Source of the DNA: Rhodoferax sp.
GTDB taxonomy: Bacteria > Pseudomonadota > Gammaproteobacteria > Burkholderiales > Burkholderiaceae
Assembly (NCBI GenBank): GCA_028292075.1
Contig: JAQGNA010000353.1
Location: 1 to 8,626 of the forward strand
DNA: 8,626 nucleotides
Reading direction: 5' to 3'
Numbering within the stretch: the stretch's first letter is position 1; every line of letters begins with the position of its first letter. Shown one piece after another: positions 1-6,297 of this stretch. Under the pieces are notes generated by a model. It ran no database searches. It was not told where the DNA came from and worked only from the letters and a program-made list of their open reading frames with translations. A program made the translations under genes and the position numbers.

Positions 1-604
1 GCCCTTCGATGCGGTGGTGCTGGCCTGTCCACCCTGGGAAGCCGCCAAGCTGGTGCGCAATGCCAACCTCGCGGGCACGGCGCCCTGGCTCGAGAAAGCG
101 GAAGCACTGCGCTTCGAGGCCATCACCACCGTCTACGCCACCAGCGCCACCGGCCTGGCGCAGCCCATGCTGGCGTTGCGCGCCAGCCCCGTGGCACCGG
201 CGCAGTTCGTGTTCGACCGGCGACGCATCGGGCACCCCGAAGGCGTGCCTCGCGCGCTGGCCAAAAGCGAGCGAGCCCCGGCCATGCTCGCCTTCGTCGT
301 CAGCGTCAGCCAGGGCGACCGCGAAACCCTGGAGCGGCAGGTGCTGGCCCAAGGCCGAGCCCAGCTGGGCCTGCGCGATCTCCGTCCTTGCCAGACGGTG
401 GTCGAAAAACGCGCCACATTCGCCTGCACGCCGGGGCTGCAGCGCCCCGGCATGATGGTCGGGCCTGGCCTGGTGGCCTGCGGCGAATATGTCGACGGGC
501 CCTATCCCGGCACGCTGGAAGGCGCGGTGCGCAGCGGCTTGTCGGCCGCTCGCGCGCTGGCATCGACCACCCACCCTTCCAACCCGACCAACCCGACGCC
601 ATGA
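1..604 (+). CDS. hpnE: Hydroxysqualene dehydroxylase HpnE, C-terminal part (5' end outside window)
   Basis: The reading frame is open from the first full codon at base 2 to the TGA at 602-604, giving about 200 C-terminal residues of a FAD-dependent amine-oxidase-fold enzyme; the family is usually a little over 400 residues. Family-like stretches are FDAVVLACPPWEAAKL near the window start, VVEKRATFACTPGLQRPG, and the terminal FAD-contacting segment around ACGEYVDGPYPGTLEGAVRSG. HpnE acts after HpnD and HpnC: it removes the hydroxyl of hydroxysqualene to give squalene, the hopanoid precursor. The Rossmann-type N-terminus and the hpnC/hpnD genes would lie upstream and are not visible. The last dozen residues are Pro/Thr/Asn-rich and look dispensable. 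The stop overlaps the start of the next gene by four bases (ATGA). A related phytoene-desaturase-like or other squalene-associated FAD oxidoreductase is the main alternative. Confidence 0.85.
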   Translation, partial: PFDAVVLACPPWEAAKLVRNANLAGTAPWLEKAEALRFEAITTVYATSATGLAQPMLALRASPVAPAQFVFDRRRIGHPEGVPRALAKSERAPAMLAFVVSVSQGDRETLERQVLAQGRAQLGLRDLRPCQTVVEKRATFACTPGLQRPGMMVGPGLVACGEYVDGPYPGTLEGAVRSGLSAARALASTTHPSNPTNPTP

Positions 605-1896
605 CCCCCGCCCATCTGGAAGACGCCACGCTCATCGACGCAGAGGCCGACCTGGAGCCCGCCGCCGACCCCGGGCCGGCGCGCACCCGCGCGCAGCAGC
701 TGTTGCTGGCCGCCAGCCTCATCCTGATCGCTTTCAACCTGCGACCCGTGCTGGCCAGCGTGCCGGTGTTGCTGCCGGAAATCGTCGCTTCCACCGGCCT
801 TGGTTCGGTGGGCGCCAGCTACCTGACGTCGATCCCCATCCTCTGCCTGGGCCTGTTTGCGCCGCTCGCGCCCTGGCTGGCGATGCGCTTCGGCACCGAG
901 AAGACCTTGCTCGGGGTGCTGCTGGTGCTGACCGTCGGCACAGCTGCTCGGGGCACCGGCAGTTTGCCCATGCTGTTCGTCGCCTCGGCGTTGGCCGGCG
1001 GCGCCATCGCCGTGGGCAATGTGCTGCTGCCGGGTCTTGTGAAGCGCGATTTCGCCGCCCATGCCGGTCCCATGACCGGGCTCTACACCATGGCCGTGTG
1101 CGCCGGTGCCGCTGGGGCAGCCGGTTTGTCGTTGCCGCTGGCGCAGTGGCTCGGCCATCGCTGGACCTGGGCCCTGGCGGCCTGGGCCCTGCCGGTTGCG
1201 CTGGTCGCGATGATCTGGGCGCCGCAGGCAATGCGACGGCAGTCCGGCGCGGCCCGCCACGCGGCGCACCGGGTGCGTGGCCTGTGGCGTGATCCGCTGG
1301 CCTGGCAGGTCACGATGTACATGGGACTGCAGTCGGGGCTGGCCTATGCCATGTTCGGCTGGCTGGCACCCATCCTGCGCGAGCGCGGCGTCGACGGCGT
1401 GACCGCGGGTTGGGTCATTTCGGCGTCGGTGATGGCGCAGGTGGTGTCCTGCCTGCTGCTGCCTTCCTTCGCCATCCGCCTGCGCAACCAAAGCCTGCTC
1501 AACGTCGCCCTGGCGCTGCTGGCGGGCACCTGCCTCCTGGCCATGCTGTATGCGCCGCTGTCGCTGGTATGGGGTTATGCGGCATTGCTCGGACTGGCGC
1601 AGGGCGGGTTGTTCTCGGTGTGCATGACGCTGATCGTGCTGCGGTCGCCGGACAGCCAGGTCGCGGCCCATCTGTCGAGCATGGCGCAGACCGTGGGCTA
1701 CCTGATCGCCTCGGCGGGGCCGTTGCTGGTCGGCCTGCTACACGGTCACACCGGCAGCTTCGCGAGCGCCGGGTACGTCTACGGCGGGCTGGCGCTGGGC
1801 GCCGCCTGGTTCGGCTGGGGCGCAGGCCGGGCGGCCCTGGTACAGACCTCCCGCGACGCGGCACCGATGCGCCCCCACGCAAGCAAGCTTCGCTGA
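601..1896 (+). CDS. MFS transporter, CynX/NimT family
   Basis: A 431-residue membrane protein of the major facilitator superfamily. After a hydrophilic acidic N-terminus (residues 1-32) come about 12 hydrophobic segments, the first at roughly 34-52. Family marks are FNLRPVLASVPVLLPEI (45-61), GNVLLPGLVKRDF (139-151), AWQVTMYMGLQSGLAYAMF (234-252) and MAQTVGYLIASAGPLLVGLL (361-380). These resemble the cyanate transporter CynX and the 2-nitroimidazole exporter NimT. The real substrate cannot be read from sequence; no cyanase or nitroreductase gene is nearby. The ATG at 601 is chosen because it forms ATGA with the hpnE stop and leads directly into the conserved protein. An upstream extension in the same frame would lie inside hpnE. 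There is no purine-rich ribosome-binding site before it (the upstream stretch is C-rich), so translation probably depends on coupling to hpnE. Confidence 0.88.
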   Translation: MTPAHLEDATLIDAEADLEPAADPGPARTRAQQLLLAASLILIAFNLRPVLASVPVLLPEIVASTGLGSVGASYLTSIPILCLGLFAPLAPWLAMRFGTEKTLLGVLLVLTVGTAARGTGSLPMLFVASALAGGAIAVGNVLLPGLVKRDFAAHAGPMTGLYTMAVCAGAAGAAGLSLPLAQWLGHRWTWALAAWALPVALVAMIWAPQAMRRQSGAARHAAHRVRGLWRDPLAWQVTMYMGLQSGLAYAMFGWLAPILRERGVDGVTAGWVISASVMAQVVSCLLLPSFAIRLRNQSLLNVALALLAGTCLLAMLYAPLSLVWGYAALLGLAQGGLFSVCMTLIVLRSPDSQVAAHLSSMAQTVGYLIASAGPLLVGLLHGHTGSFASAGYVYGGLALGAAWFGWGAGRAALVQTSRDAAPMRPHASKLR

Positions 1897-1947
1897 CCTG
1901 CGCTTCCGAGCCGCCATGACGCCGGGCCTTCGTCGAAGTCGGGCGCG

Positions 1948-1975
1948 CTCGGCGCCAACCGAAAAGCGCGCCGAG
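1948..1975. terminator. GC-rich hairpin between convergent genes, possible bidirectional terminator
   Basis: CTCGGCGC at 1948-1955 pairs perfectly with GCGCCGAG at 1968-1975 around a 12-nt loop, in the 93-bp gap between the transporter stop (1896) and the HAD stop (1990). Its position is what a shared terminator would occupy. Neither strand has a clear T run after the stem, so it is weak as an intrinsic terminator and may work only with Rho or not at all. Confidence 0.35.
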
Positions 1976-1989
1976 AACCTGACGCCGGC

Positions 1990-2685
1990 TCAGTGCCCGA
2001 GCATCGCGCAGAGTTCGGCCAGGCTGGCCACCTCCGCATGGGGCTGCTGCTCCTGCATCCAGAGCTGGTCGCTGCGGTTGACCCAGACGGCCTGCATGTC
2101 GGCATTCAGGGCGCCCAGCACGTCGAGCAGGGCGTCGTCGCCCACGTGCAGCACCTGTTCGGGCTGCACCTCGGCGGCCCCGGCGGCGGCGACGAAAATT
2201 CGCGCATCGGGCTTCGCCACGCCGAAAGAGCGCGCGCTGATGGCGGCACTGAAGTAACGGCCAAGGCCGACCCTTTCCACGTCGGCATTGCCATTCGTCA
2301 GCGCCACCAGCGGGTAATGCGCCGCCAGCACTTCGAGCGCAGGCAGCACGTCGTCGAAAAGGTCGACCCGCTGGCGCTCGGCGAAGAACACGTCGAAGGC
2401 CTCATCGGCCAGCAGGCTGTCTTCGCCGGCGCGGTGCAGCGCCACGCGGATCGATTCCCTGCGCAGCGCGCTGAGGTCGCTGTGCAGGTCCGGGCGCACG
2501 CTGTGGATCTGGTTGCGGATGTCGCGCAGCGCCTCGGGGCTGCTGAAAAGCGCCGCGGTGGTCGGCGCCTTTTCCTTCAGCCATTCGAGCAGCACGCGTT
2601 CTGCACGGGCGATGGTGGGCCAGATCGGCCAGAGCGTATCGTCCAGATCGAGGGATATGGCGCGGATTTTGGTGAGGTCCAGCAT
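1990..2685 (-). CDS. HAD-superfamily hydrolase, YigB-like phosphatase
   Basis: A 231-residue haloacid-dehalogenase-fold phosphatase, subfamily IA, probably cytoplasmic. All four HAD motifs are intact: motif I DLDDT (residues 13-17, nucleophile D13 and acid/base D15), motif II ALTNGN with T130, motif III K158 in GVAKPD, and motif IV HVGDD (D183, D184). The helical cap lies between motifs I and II. The segment from PLVALTNGN to MQAVWV resembles E. coli YigB, a phosphatase that dephosphorylates the riboflavin precursor 5-amino-6-(5-phosphoribitylamino)uracil and FMN; substrate assignment here is inference. The start at 2685 ([10 protein letters not shown]) is chosen because family proteins usually begin about a dozen residues before motif I. 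It has no visible ribosome-binding site, however. An in-frame ATG at 2706 adds seven residues and has a purine-rich AGGGA about ten bases upstream, so 2706 is a serious alternative. That longer start would overlap the hemH start. Confidence 0.9.
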   Translation of the reverse strand: MLDLTKIRAISLDLDDTLWPIWPTIARAERVLLEWLKEKAPTTAALFSSPEALRDIRNQIHSVRPDLHSDLSALRRESIRVALHRAGEDSLLADEAFDVFFAERQRVDLFDDVLPALEVLAAHYPLVALTNGNADVERVGLGRYFSAAISARSFGVAKPDARIFVAAAGAAEVQPEQVLHVGDDALLDVLGALNADMQAVWVNRSDQLWMQEQQPHAEVASLAELCAMLGH

Positions 2686-2704
2686 AGGTGGCCGAGAATA
2701 CGGC

Positions 2705-3838
2705 ATGCGCCTATTTTCCCTGTTGGACTCGCCCTTTCGCCCCGAACCGCCCTTCACCCACGGCCAGCCGCCGGCCACGCCAAACCGTTCAGACACGGCG
2801 GTGCTGTTCTGCAACCTGGGCACGCCGGACGACCCCACGCCCGCCGCCGTTCGACGCTACCTGCGCGAGTTTTTGAGCGACCACCGGGTCATCGAGATTC
2901 CCAAGGTGATCTGGAACCTGGTGCTTCACGGCATCATCCTTCGCACCAGGCCCAAGCAATCGGCAGCCAAGTACGCCAGCATCTGGACCAAGGAAGGCTC
3001 GCCGCTGCGCCTGTGGACGCAAAAGCAGGCGCTGCTGCTACAAGGCTGGCTGGGCGAGCGCGGGCACCGCGTCACGGTGCGCTACGCCATGCGCTACGGC
3101 AACCCGTCCATCGCCGTGCAGCTCGACCAGCTCAAGGCCGAAGGCGTCAACCGCGTGCTCGTCGTGCCGGCGTATCCGCAATATTCGGCGACGAGCACGG
3201 CCAGCGTGTTCGACGCGGTCTACACCTGGGCCTCGCGCACGCGCCACATTCCCGAGCTGCGATTCGTCAACCGCTACCACGATGACCCGGGCTACATCGA
3301 CGCGCTGGCCGGCAACGTCCGCCAGCACTGGAAACACCATGGGCGGCCCGACAAGCTGGTGATGAGCTTCCACGGTGTGCCCGAACGCACGCTGCACCTG
3401 GGCGATCCCTACCACTGCGAATGCCACAAGACCGCGCGGCTGCTGGCCGAGGCCCTCGGGCTGCAGCGCAGCGATTACCAGGTGACGTTCCAGTCGCGGC
3501 TGGGCCGGGCAAAGTGGCTCGAGCCCTACACCGAACCCAGCCTGATCGCGCTGGGCAGGGCCGGCGTGCAGCGCGTCGACGTGTTCTGCCCCGGGTTCAC
3601 CAGCGACTGCCTGGAGACACTGGAGGAAATCGCCATGGAAGGCCGCGCCGCCTTTCTCACCGCGGGCGGCAAGGAGTTTCACCACATCCCCTGCGTGAAC
3701 GACCAGCCGGCGTTCATCTCCGCCCTGGGCGAAATCGCGCTGGCCCACCTCGGTGGCTGGCCCACCCAGCGGCCGCTGGACCCGGTGGCGATGGCCGCGT
3801 CCAAGGCCCATGCCATGGCCCTGGGTGCCAAGGCATGA
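2705..3838 (+). CDS. hemH: Ferrochelatase HemH
   Basis: A 377-residue protein of normal length for proteobacterial ferrochelatase, which inserts Fe2+ into protoporphyrin IX (or coproporphyrin in other lineages) as the last step of heme synthesis. Visible family marks are NLGTPD (37-42), YPQYSATST (158-165 region), the active-site SFHGVPER (221-228, with the metal-handling H223), [12 protein letters not shown] (236-247), [18 protein letters not shown] (261-278) and [12 protein letters not shown] (297-308), whose E304 should match the conserved catalytic Glu. No transmembrane tail is evident. The ATG at 2705 is the first start in a frame that begins inside the divergent HAD gene; an in-frame TTG at 2723 is less likely. 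Its ribosome-binding site is poor (AGGTGG about 13 bases upstream, GAG nearer). The promoter must lie within the HAD coding region, and I could not find convincing boxes. A flavoprotein gene follows after 22 bp, so the two are probably cotranscribed. Confidence 0.96.
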   Translation: MRLFSLLDSPFRPEPPFTHGQPPATPNRSDTAVLFCNLGTPDDPTPAAVRRYLREFLSDHRVIEIPKVIWNLVLHGIILRTRPKQSAAKYASIWTKEGSPLRLWTQKQALLLQGWLGERGHRVTVRYAMRYGNPSIAVQLDQLKAEGVNRVLVVPAYPQYSATSTASVFDAVYTWASRTRHIPELRFVNRYHDDPGYIDALAGNVRQHWKHHGRPDKLVMSFHGVPERTLHLGDPYHCECHKTARLLAEALGLQRSDYQVTFQSRLGRAKWLEPYTEPSLIALGRAGVQRVDVFCPGFTSDCLETLEEIAMEGRAAFLTAGGKEFHHIPCVNDQPAFISALGEIALAHLGGWPTQRPLDPVAMAASKAHAMALGAKA

Positions 3839-3860
3839 GAGCGACGGCGGAGCAGCGCCG

Positions 3861-5087
3861 ATGAGCCATTCTTTCGACGTGGTGGTGATCGGCGGCGGCG
3901 CGGCGGGGCTCTTCTGCGCCGGCGTGGCCGGTCAGCTTGGTTTGAAGGTGCTGGTGCTGGACCACAGCGAAAAGGTGGCCGAAAAAGTGCGCATTTCGGG
4001 CGGGGGTCGGGCCAACTTCACCAACCGAGAGGTGACCCCGGCCAACTGTCTCGGCGACAACCCGAACTTCTGTCGCAGTGCCCTGAGCCGCTACACGCCC
4101 AAGGACTTCGTCGCGCTGATGCAGCGCCACGGCATCGCCTTTCACGAAAAGCACAAGGGGCAGTTGTTCTGCGACCATTCCGCCGAAGACCTGATCCGCA
4201 TGCTGCTGGCCGAATGCGCCGCCGGCGGGGTGACACACTGGCAGCCCTGCAAGGTCGGCGGCATCGCCTTTTCGGCTCGGGGCGAGGCAGACGCCGGCAC
4301 CGGTGGCTACGAAATCGAGAGCGATCGCGGCCTGGTCCGCGCTGCGCGGGTGGTGGTGGCCACCGGCGGCCTGTCCATTCCCAAGATCGGTGCCACCGAC
4401 TTCGGCTACCGCATCGCCCGCCAGTTCGGCCTGCGTACCGTGCCGACAAGGCCGGCGCTGGTGCCGCTCACCTTCGACGGTGCGCACTGGGCGCCTTATG
4501 CGCAGTTGTCCGGCCTTGCGTTGCCTGTGCGGATCGAAACCGGCACGAAAAAGGCCAAGACCGGCTTCACCGAAGACCTGCTGTTCACCCATCGGGGACT
4601 GAGCGGACCGGCGGTTCTGCAGATTTCCAGTTTCTGGCAGGAAGGCACGCCGATCCGCCTGAACCTCGCGCCCGACATCGACCTGCCACCTGCGCTGGCA
4701 CGCGCCAAGGCGATTTCGAAAAAGTTGATCGCCAACGAACTCGCGCAGCTGGTGCCGTCGCGCCTGGCCGACACCTGGGTTCAGCAGGATGCCGGCTGGC
4801 AGCGCCCGGTGGCCGAGGCCTCCGACAAGGCGCTCAACCTGCTTGCCGAACGCCTGGCGCGGTGGGAGATCACGCCCATGGGCACGGAGGGCTACCGCAA
4901 GGCAGAGGTCACGGCCGGCGGGGTCGACACGCGCGACCTGTCGTCGCAGACGATGGAGTCCAAGCAGCCGGGGCTGTACTTCATCGGGGAGGTGGTCGAT
5001 GTGACGGGCTGGCTGGGGGGCTACAACTTCCAATGGGCCTGGGCCAGCGCCTTTGCCTGTGCGCAGGCCATGGCAGTGGCGCCCTGA
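3861..5087 (+). CDS. rdsA: YhiN/HI0933-family flavoprotein, probable 23S rRNA dihydrouridine synthase RdsA
   Basis: A 408-residue FAD enzyme. The N-terminal dinucleotide-binding motif is VVIGGGAAG (8-16), followed by the family's [14 protein letters not shown] (43-56). Then come [20 protein letters not shown] (165-183 region), [17 protein letters not shown] (240-256) and a C-terminal FAD-binding stretch [19 protein letters not shown] (371-389). This is the HI0933/YhiN/BaiN family. E. coli YhiN has been reported as RdsA, the enzyme forming dihydrouridine 2449 in 23S rRNA; I recall this from the literature and cannot check it here. Many database entries say only NAD(P)/FAD-dependent oxidoreductase. 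The ATG at 3861 is supported by GGAG at 3849-3852, eight bases upstream. It follows hemH by 22 bp and is probably in its operon. The rpsU promoter begins about 30 bp after its stop, so two ribosome-related genes are adjacent. Family assignment is firm; the specific rRNA reaction is inferred. Confidence 0.9.
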
Positions 5088-5116
5088 CGCGCAGAAAGCC
5101 GTTTCATCCGGTTTGG

Positions 5117-5145
5117 TTTTCCCGCCGTTCATAAAAAGCTATAAT
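5117..5145 (+). promoter_or_regulatory. rpsU promoter, sigma-70 type
   Basis: A perfect TATAAT lies at 5140-5145, in a locally AT-rich stretch that stands out from the GC-rich surroundings. At a 17-bp spacing the -35 position is TTTTCC (5117-5122), a weak match. The transcript should start near 5152, about 120 bases before the rpsU ATG. A near-consensus -10 fits the high expression expected of a ribosomal protein gene. Confidence 0.8.
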
Positions 5146-5151
5146 CCTAGG

Positions 5152-5271
5152 CTTTGCTGGCAATCCCCCAACGGCCTGATCACCTTCAGTTGGGGAAACC
5201 GCAGGTATGGCTCCTGGGCACCGATCTTCCCGCGAACCCGCTTCCTGCACAATTTCGGAATACAAGACGTA
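5152..5271 (+). promoter_or_regulatory. rpsU 5' leader, candidate autoregulatory RNA
   Basis: The predicted leader is about 120 nt, long for a 70-codon gene. It contains, in order, a 7-bp hairpin (5166-5195) with a loop resembling the 16S rRNA 3' end, a short purine run usable as a ribosome-binding site (5192-5198), a 21-codon ORF (5207-5272) and then rpsU. A second weak pairing, CAGG 5202-5205 with CCTG 5213-5216, surrounds the ORF start. The rpsU start itself has only GGAA 11 bases upstream and AAGA four bases upstream, so it lacks a good ribosome-binding site. Many ribosomal protein genes are controlled by leader RNAs that imitate the rRNA binding site. Whether this one does is inference. 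Confidence 0.5.
5166..5195 (+). other. Leader hairpin with a 16S-3'-end-like loop
   Basis: CCCCAAC (5166-5172) pairs perfectly with GTTGGGG (5189-5195). The 16-nt loop (5173-5188) contains GATCACCT at 5178-5185, identical to the bases around the anti-Shine-Dalgarno at the 16S 3' end. The 3' arm supplies most of the purine run that precedes the upstream ORF, so the closed hairpin would hide it. There is no T run after the stem, so this is not an intrinsic terminator. Confidence 0.6.
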
Positions 5272-5272
5272 A
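5207..5272 (+). CDS. Candidate upstream ORF (leader peptide) coupled to rpsU
   Basis: An ATG at 5207 opens 21 codons (starting MAPGHRSS, ending SEYKT) and stops at TAA 5270-5272, giving TAATG with the rpsU ATG. GGGGA at 5192-5196 lies ten bases before the start, and AGGT is directly adjacent. The overlap is the classical arrangement for translational re-initiation, and rpsU lacks a strong ribosome-binding site of its own. Against it, 21 open codons are not rare by chance, the peptide has no recognisable family, and no run of a single amino acid suggests attenuation. I treat it as a real possibility that needs conservation evidence. Confidence 0.35.
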
Positions 5273-5484
5273 TGACCACCATCCGTGTAAAAGAGAACGA
5301 GCCCTTTGATGTCGCCCTGCGCCGCTTCAAGCGCACCATCGAAAAGCTGGGCCTGCTGACCGACCTCCGCGCCCGCGAGTTCTACGAGAAGCCAACCGCC
5401 GAGCGCAAGCGCAAGAAGGCCGCCGCCGTCAAGCGCCACTACAAGCGCGTTCGCTCGATGCAACTGCCCAAGAAGCTGTACTGA
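5272..5484 (+). CDS. rpsU: 30S ribosomal protein S21
   Basis: A 70-residue, strongly basic protein with full-length match to the S21 family: [20 protein letters not shown] at the start, RREFYEKP-like [19 protein letters not shown] in the middle, and a C-terminus rich in Lys, Arg and Tyr ending LPKKLY. S21 binds the 30S platform late in assembly, near the 3' end of 16S rRNA, and assists base pairing of mRNA with the anti-Shine-Dalgarno. The ATG at 5272 is fixed by the conserved N-terminus; a longer open frame upstream is only the untranslated leader. It has its own promoter and a strong terminator about 80 bases after its stop, so it forms a single-gene unit. In many proteobacteria rpsU leads an operon with dnaG and rpoD; here the next gene is yqeY. 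Confidence 0.98.
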
Positions 5485-5561
5485 AGCGGTTGGTGCCGTC
5501 GCTTTGGCCAGGTCTTGGCCACAGCGGTTCGCGCCGGTTGCGTTCGGGCCCTCGGGTCCGG

Positions 5562-5595
5562 AAAGCCCGCCCAGGGACGCCAGGGCGGGCTTTTT
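5562..5595 (+). terminator. Intrinsic terminator of rpsU
   Basis: AAAGCCCGCCC (5562-5572) pairs perfectly with GGGCGGGCTTT (5583-5593), an 11-bp stem with a 10-nt loop. It runs straight into TTTTT (5591-5595). The reverse strand has only a short T run, so it works mainly rightward. A smaller hairpin (arms from 5545 and to 5560, with one G-T pair) sits immediately upstream. Confidence 0.92.
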
Positions 5596-5688
5596 CAATT
5601 CATGGGCATCGGCTGGACCCTGTAGACGCAGGTTCCTGCCCGGCCATCACCACTCAAACACCACTTAACCTCGACCAAGGATGACGCC

Positions 5689-6150
5689 ATGTCCCTCAAA
5701 GAACAGATCACCGAAGACATGAAAACCGCCATGCGTGCCAAGGACAGCGAACGCCTGGGCACGGTCCGGCTGCTGTTGGCGGCCTTGAAACAGAAGGAAG
5801 TGGACGAGCGCGTGGTGCTCGACGATGCCGCCGTGGTGGCCATCGTCGACAAGCTCATCAAGCAGCGCAAGGACTCTCTGCAAGCCTTCACGCAGGCGGG
5901 CCGCACCGACCTGGCCGACAAGGAAGCTGCGGAACTGAAGGTCCTCGAGGCCTACCTGCCTCAGCGGCTCGACGCCGAAGCCATCGCGGTCGAGGTCAAG
6001 GCCATCGTTGCGACCATCGCCGCCGAACTGGGCCGTCCGGTGGCGCAGGGCGACATGGGCAAGGTGATGGGCGCGGTGAAGGCACAGCTCGCCGGCAAGG
6101 CCGAAATGGGCCAGGTGTCGGCCGCCGTCAAGGCCGCACTCGCCGGCTGA
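5689..6150 (+). CDS. yqeY: GatB/YqeY domain-containing protein
   Basis: A 153-residue, Ala/Lys-rich, mostly helical protein of full YqeY length. Typical family stretches are MSLKEQITEDMKTAMRAKD (1-19), VRLLLAALKQKEVDE (26-40), IKQRKDSLQAFTQAGRTDL (57-75), EAYLPQRL (87-94) and GDMGKVMGAVKAQLAGKA (121-138). The fold matches the tRNA-binding tail domain of GatB, the amidotransferase subunit that makes Gln-tRNA or Asn-tRNA, but YqeY proteins lack the catalytic part. The exact role of YqeY in bacteria is not established to my knowledge. The ATG at 5689 has AAGG at 5677-5680, eight bases upstream. An out-of-frame ATG at 5681 is ignored. The gene follows rpsU after 204 bp containing the rpsU terminator, so it has its own promoter (not recognised) or relies on read-through. 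Confidence 0.95.
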   Translation: MSLKEQITEDMKTAMRAKDSERLGTVRLLLAALKQKEVDERVVLDDAAVVAIVDKLIKQRKDSLQAFTQAGRTDLADKEAAELKVLEAYLPQRLDAEAIAVEVKAIVATIAAELGRPVAQGDMGKVMGAVKAQLAGKAEMGQVSAAVKAALAG

Positions 6151-6195
6151 CCGGCTGAACCGCTGACCGGGCAACACCCGGTTGCAAAAAACCAA

Positions 6196-6225
6196 CCGCG
6201 CCGAGCGTTTGTTTGCGCGGCGCGG
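6196..6225. other. GC-rich hairpin downstream of yqeY
   Basis: CCGCGCC (6196-6202) pairs with GGCGCGG (6219-6225). The stem extends by G6203-C6218 and, past one mismatch, by two or three more pairs. Rightward it is followed by CAAACCTTTT, only a weak T run. Leftward it is followed by TTGGTTTTTT (complement of 6186-6195), which looks better, although no leftward gene is seen to its right. It probably helps end the yqeY transcript; its direction is uncertain. Confidence 0.35.
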
Positions 6226-6272
6226 CAAACCTTTTGGCTGGTTCGCACGTTGAAGCAACATGTGCCCCACTG

Positions 6273-6290
6273 CGCACGTTTTTCCGTGCG
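6273..6290 (+). other. Small hairpin just before the FecR/DUF6600 gene
   Basis: CGCACG (6273-6278) and CGTGCG (6285-6290) form a 6-bp stem with a TTTTTC loop, ending seven bases before the ATG at 6298. No ribosome-binding site is visible there, so the hairpin would occupy the space where one should be. It may influence initiation or be coincidental. Confidence 0.3.
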
Positions 6291-6297
6291 GCCAACG

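Noticed and set aside
502..1671. Long minus-strand open frame opposite the MFS gene
   Set aside because: Its translation is Gln/Arg/His-rich without any recognisable domain, and the plus strand has a clear transporter. High GC content leaves antisense frames open.
2669..2700. Possible hemH promoter (TTGGTG with AGAATA)
   Set aside because: The spacing is 20 bp and the -10 would put the transcript start on the ATG itself. Not convincing enough to annotate.
1993..3285. 430-codon plus-strand frame across the HAD gene into hemH
   Set aside because: It is antisense to the HAD gene and out of frame with hemH, both of which have full conserved motifs. The product is low-complexity.
3714..5132. 472-codon minus-strand frame opposite the YhiN-family gene
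   Set aside because: No family features are visible, and it runs through hemH and the flavoprotein on the other strand. It is a shadow of biased codon use.
5628..5639. Inverted repeat GCAGGTTCCTGC before yqeY
   Set aside because: The two-base centre is too short for a hairpin, and a single short palindrome is not evidence for an operator.
5490..5684. 64-codon plus-strand frame between rpsU and yqeY
   Set aside because: It runs through the strong rpsU terminator and has no ribosome-binding site or recognisable sequence.
6234..6261. Possible promoter before the FecR/DUF6600 gene (TTGGCT with CAACAT)
   Set aside because: The -10 matches only three of six consensus bases, so it is indistinguishable from background.
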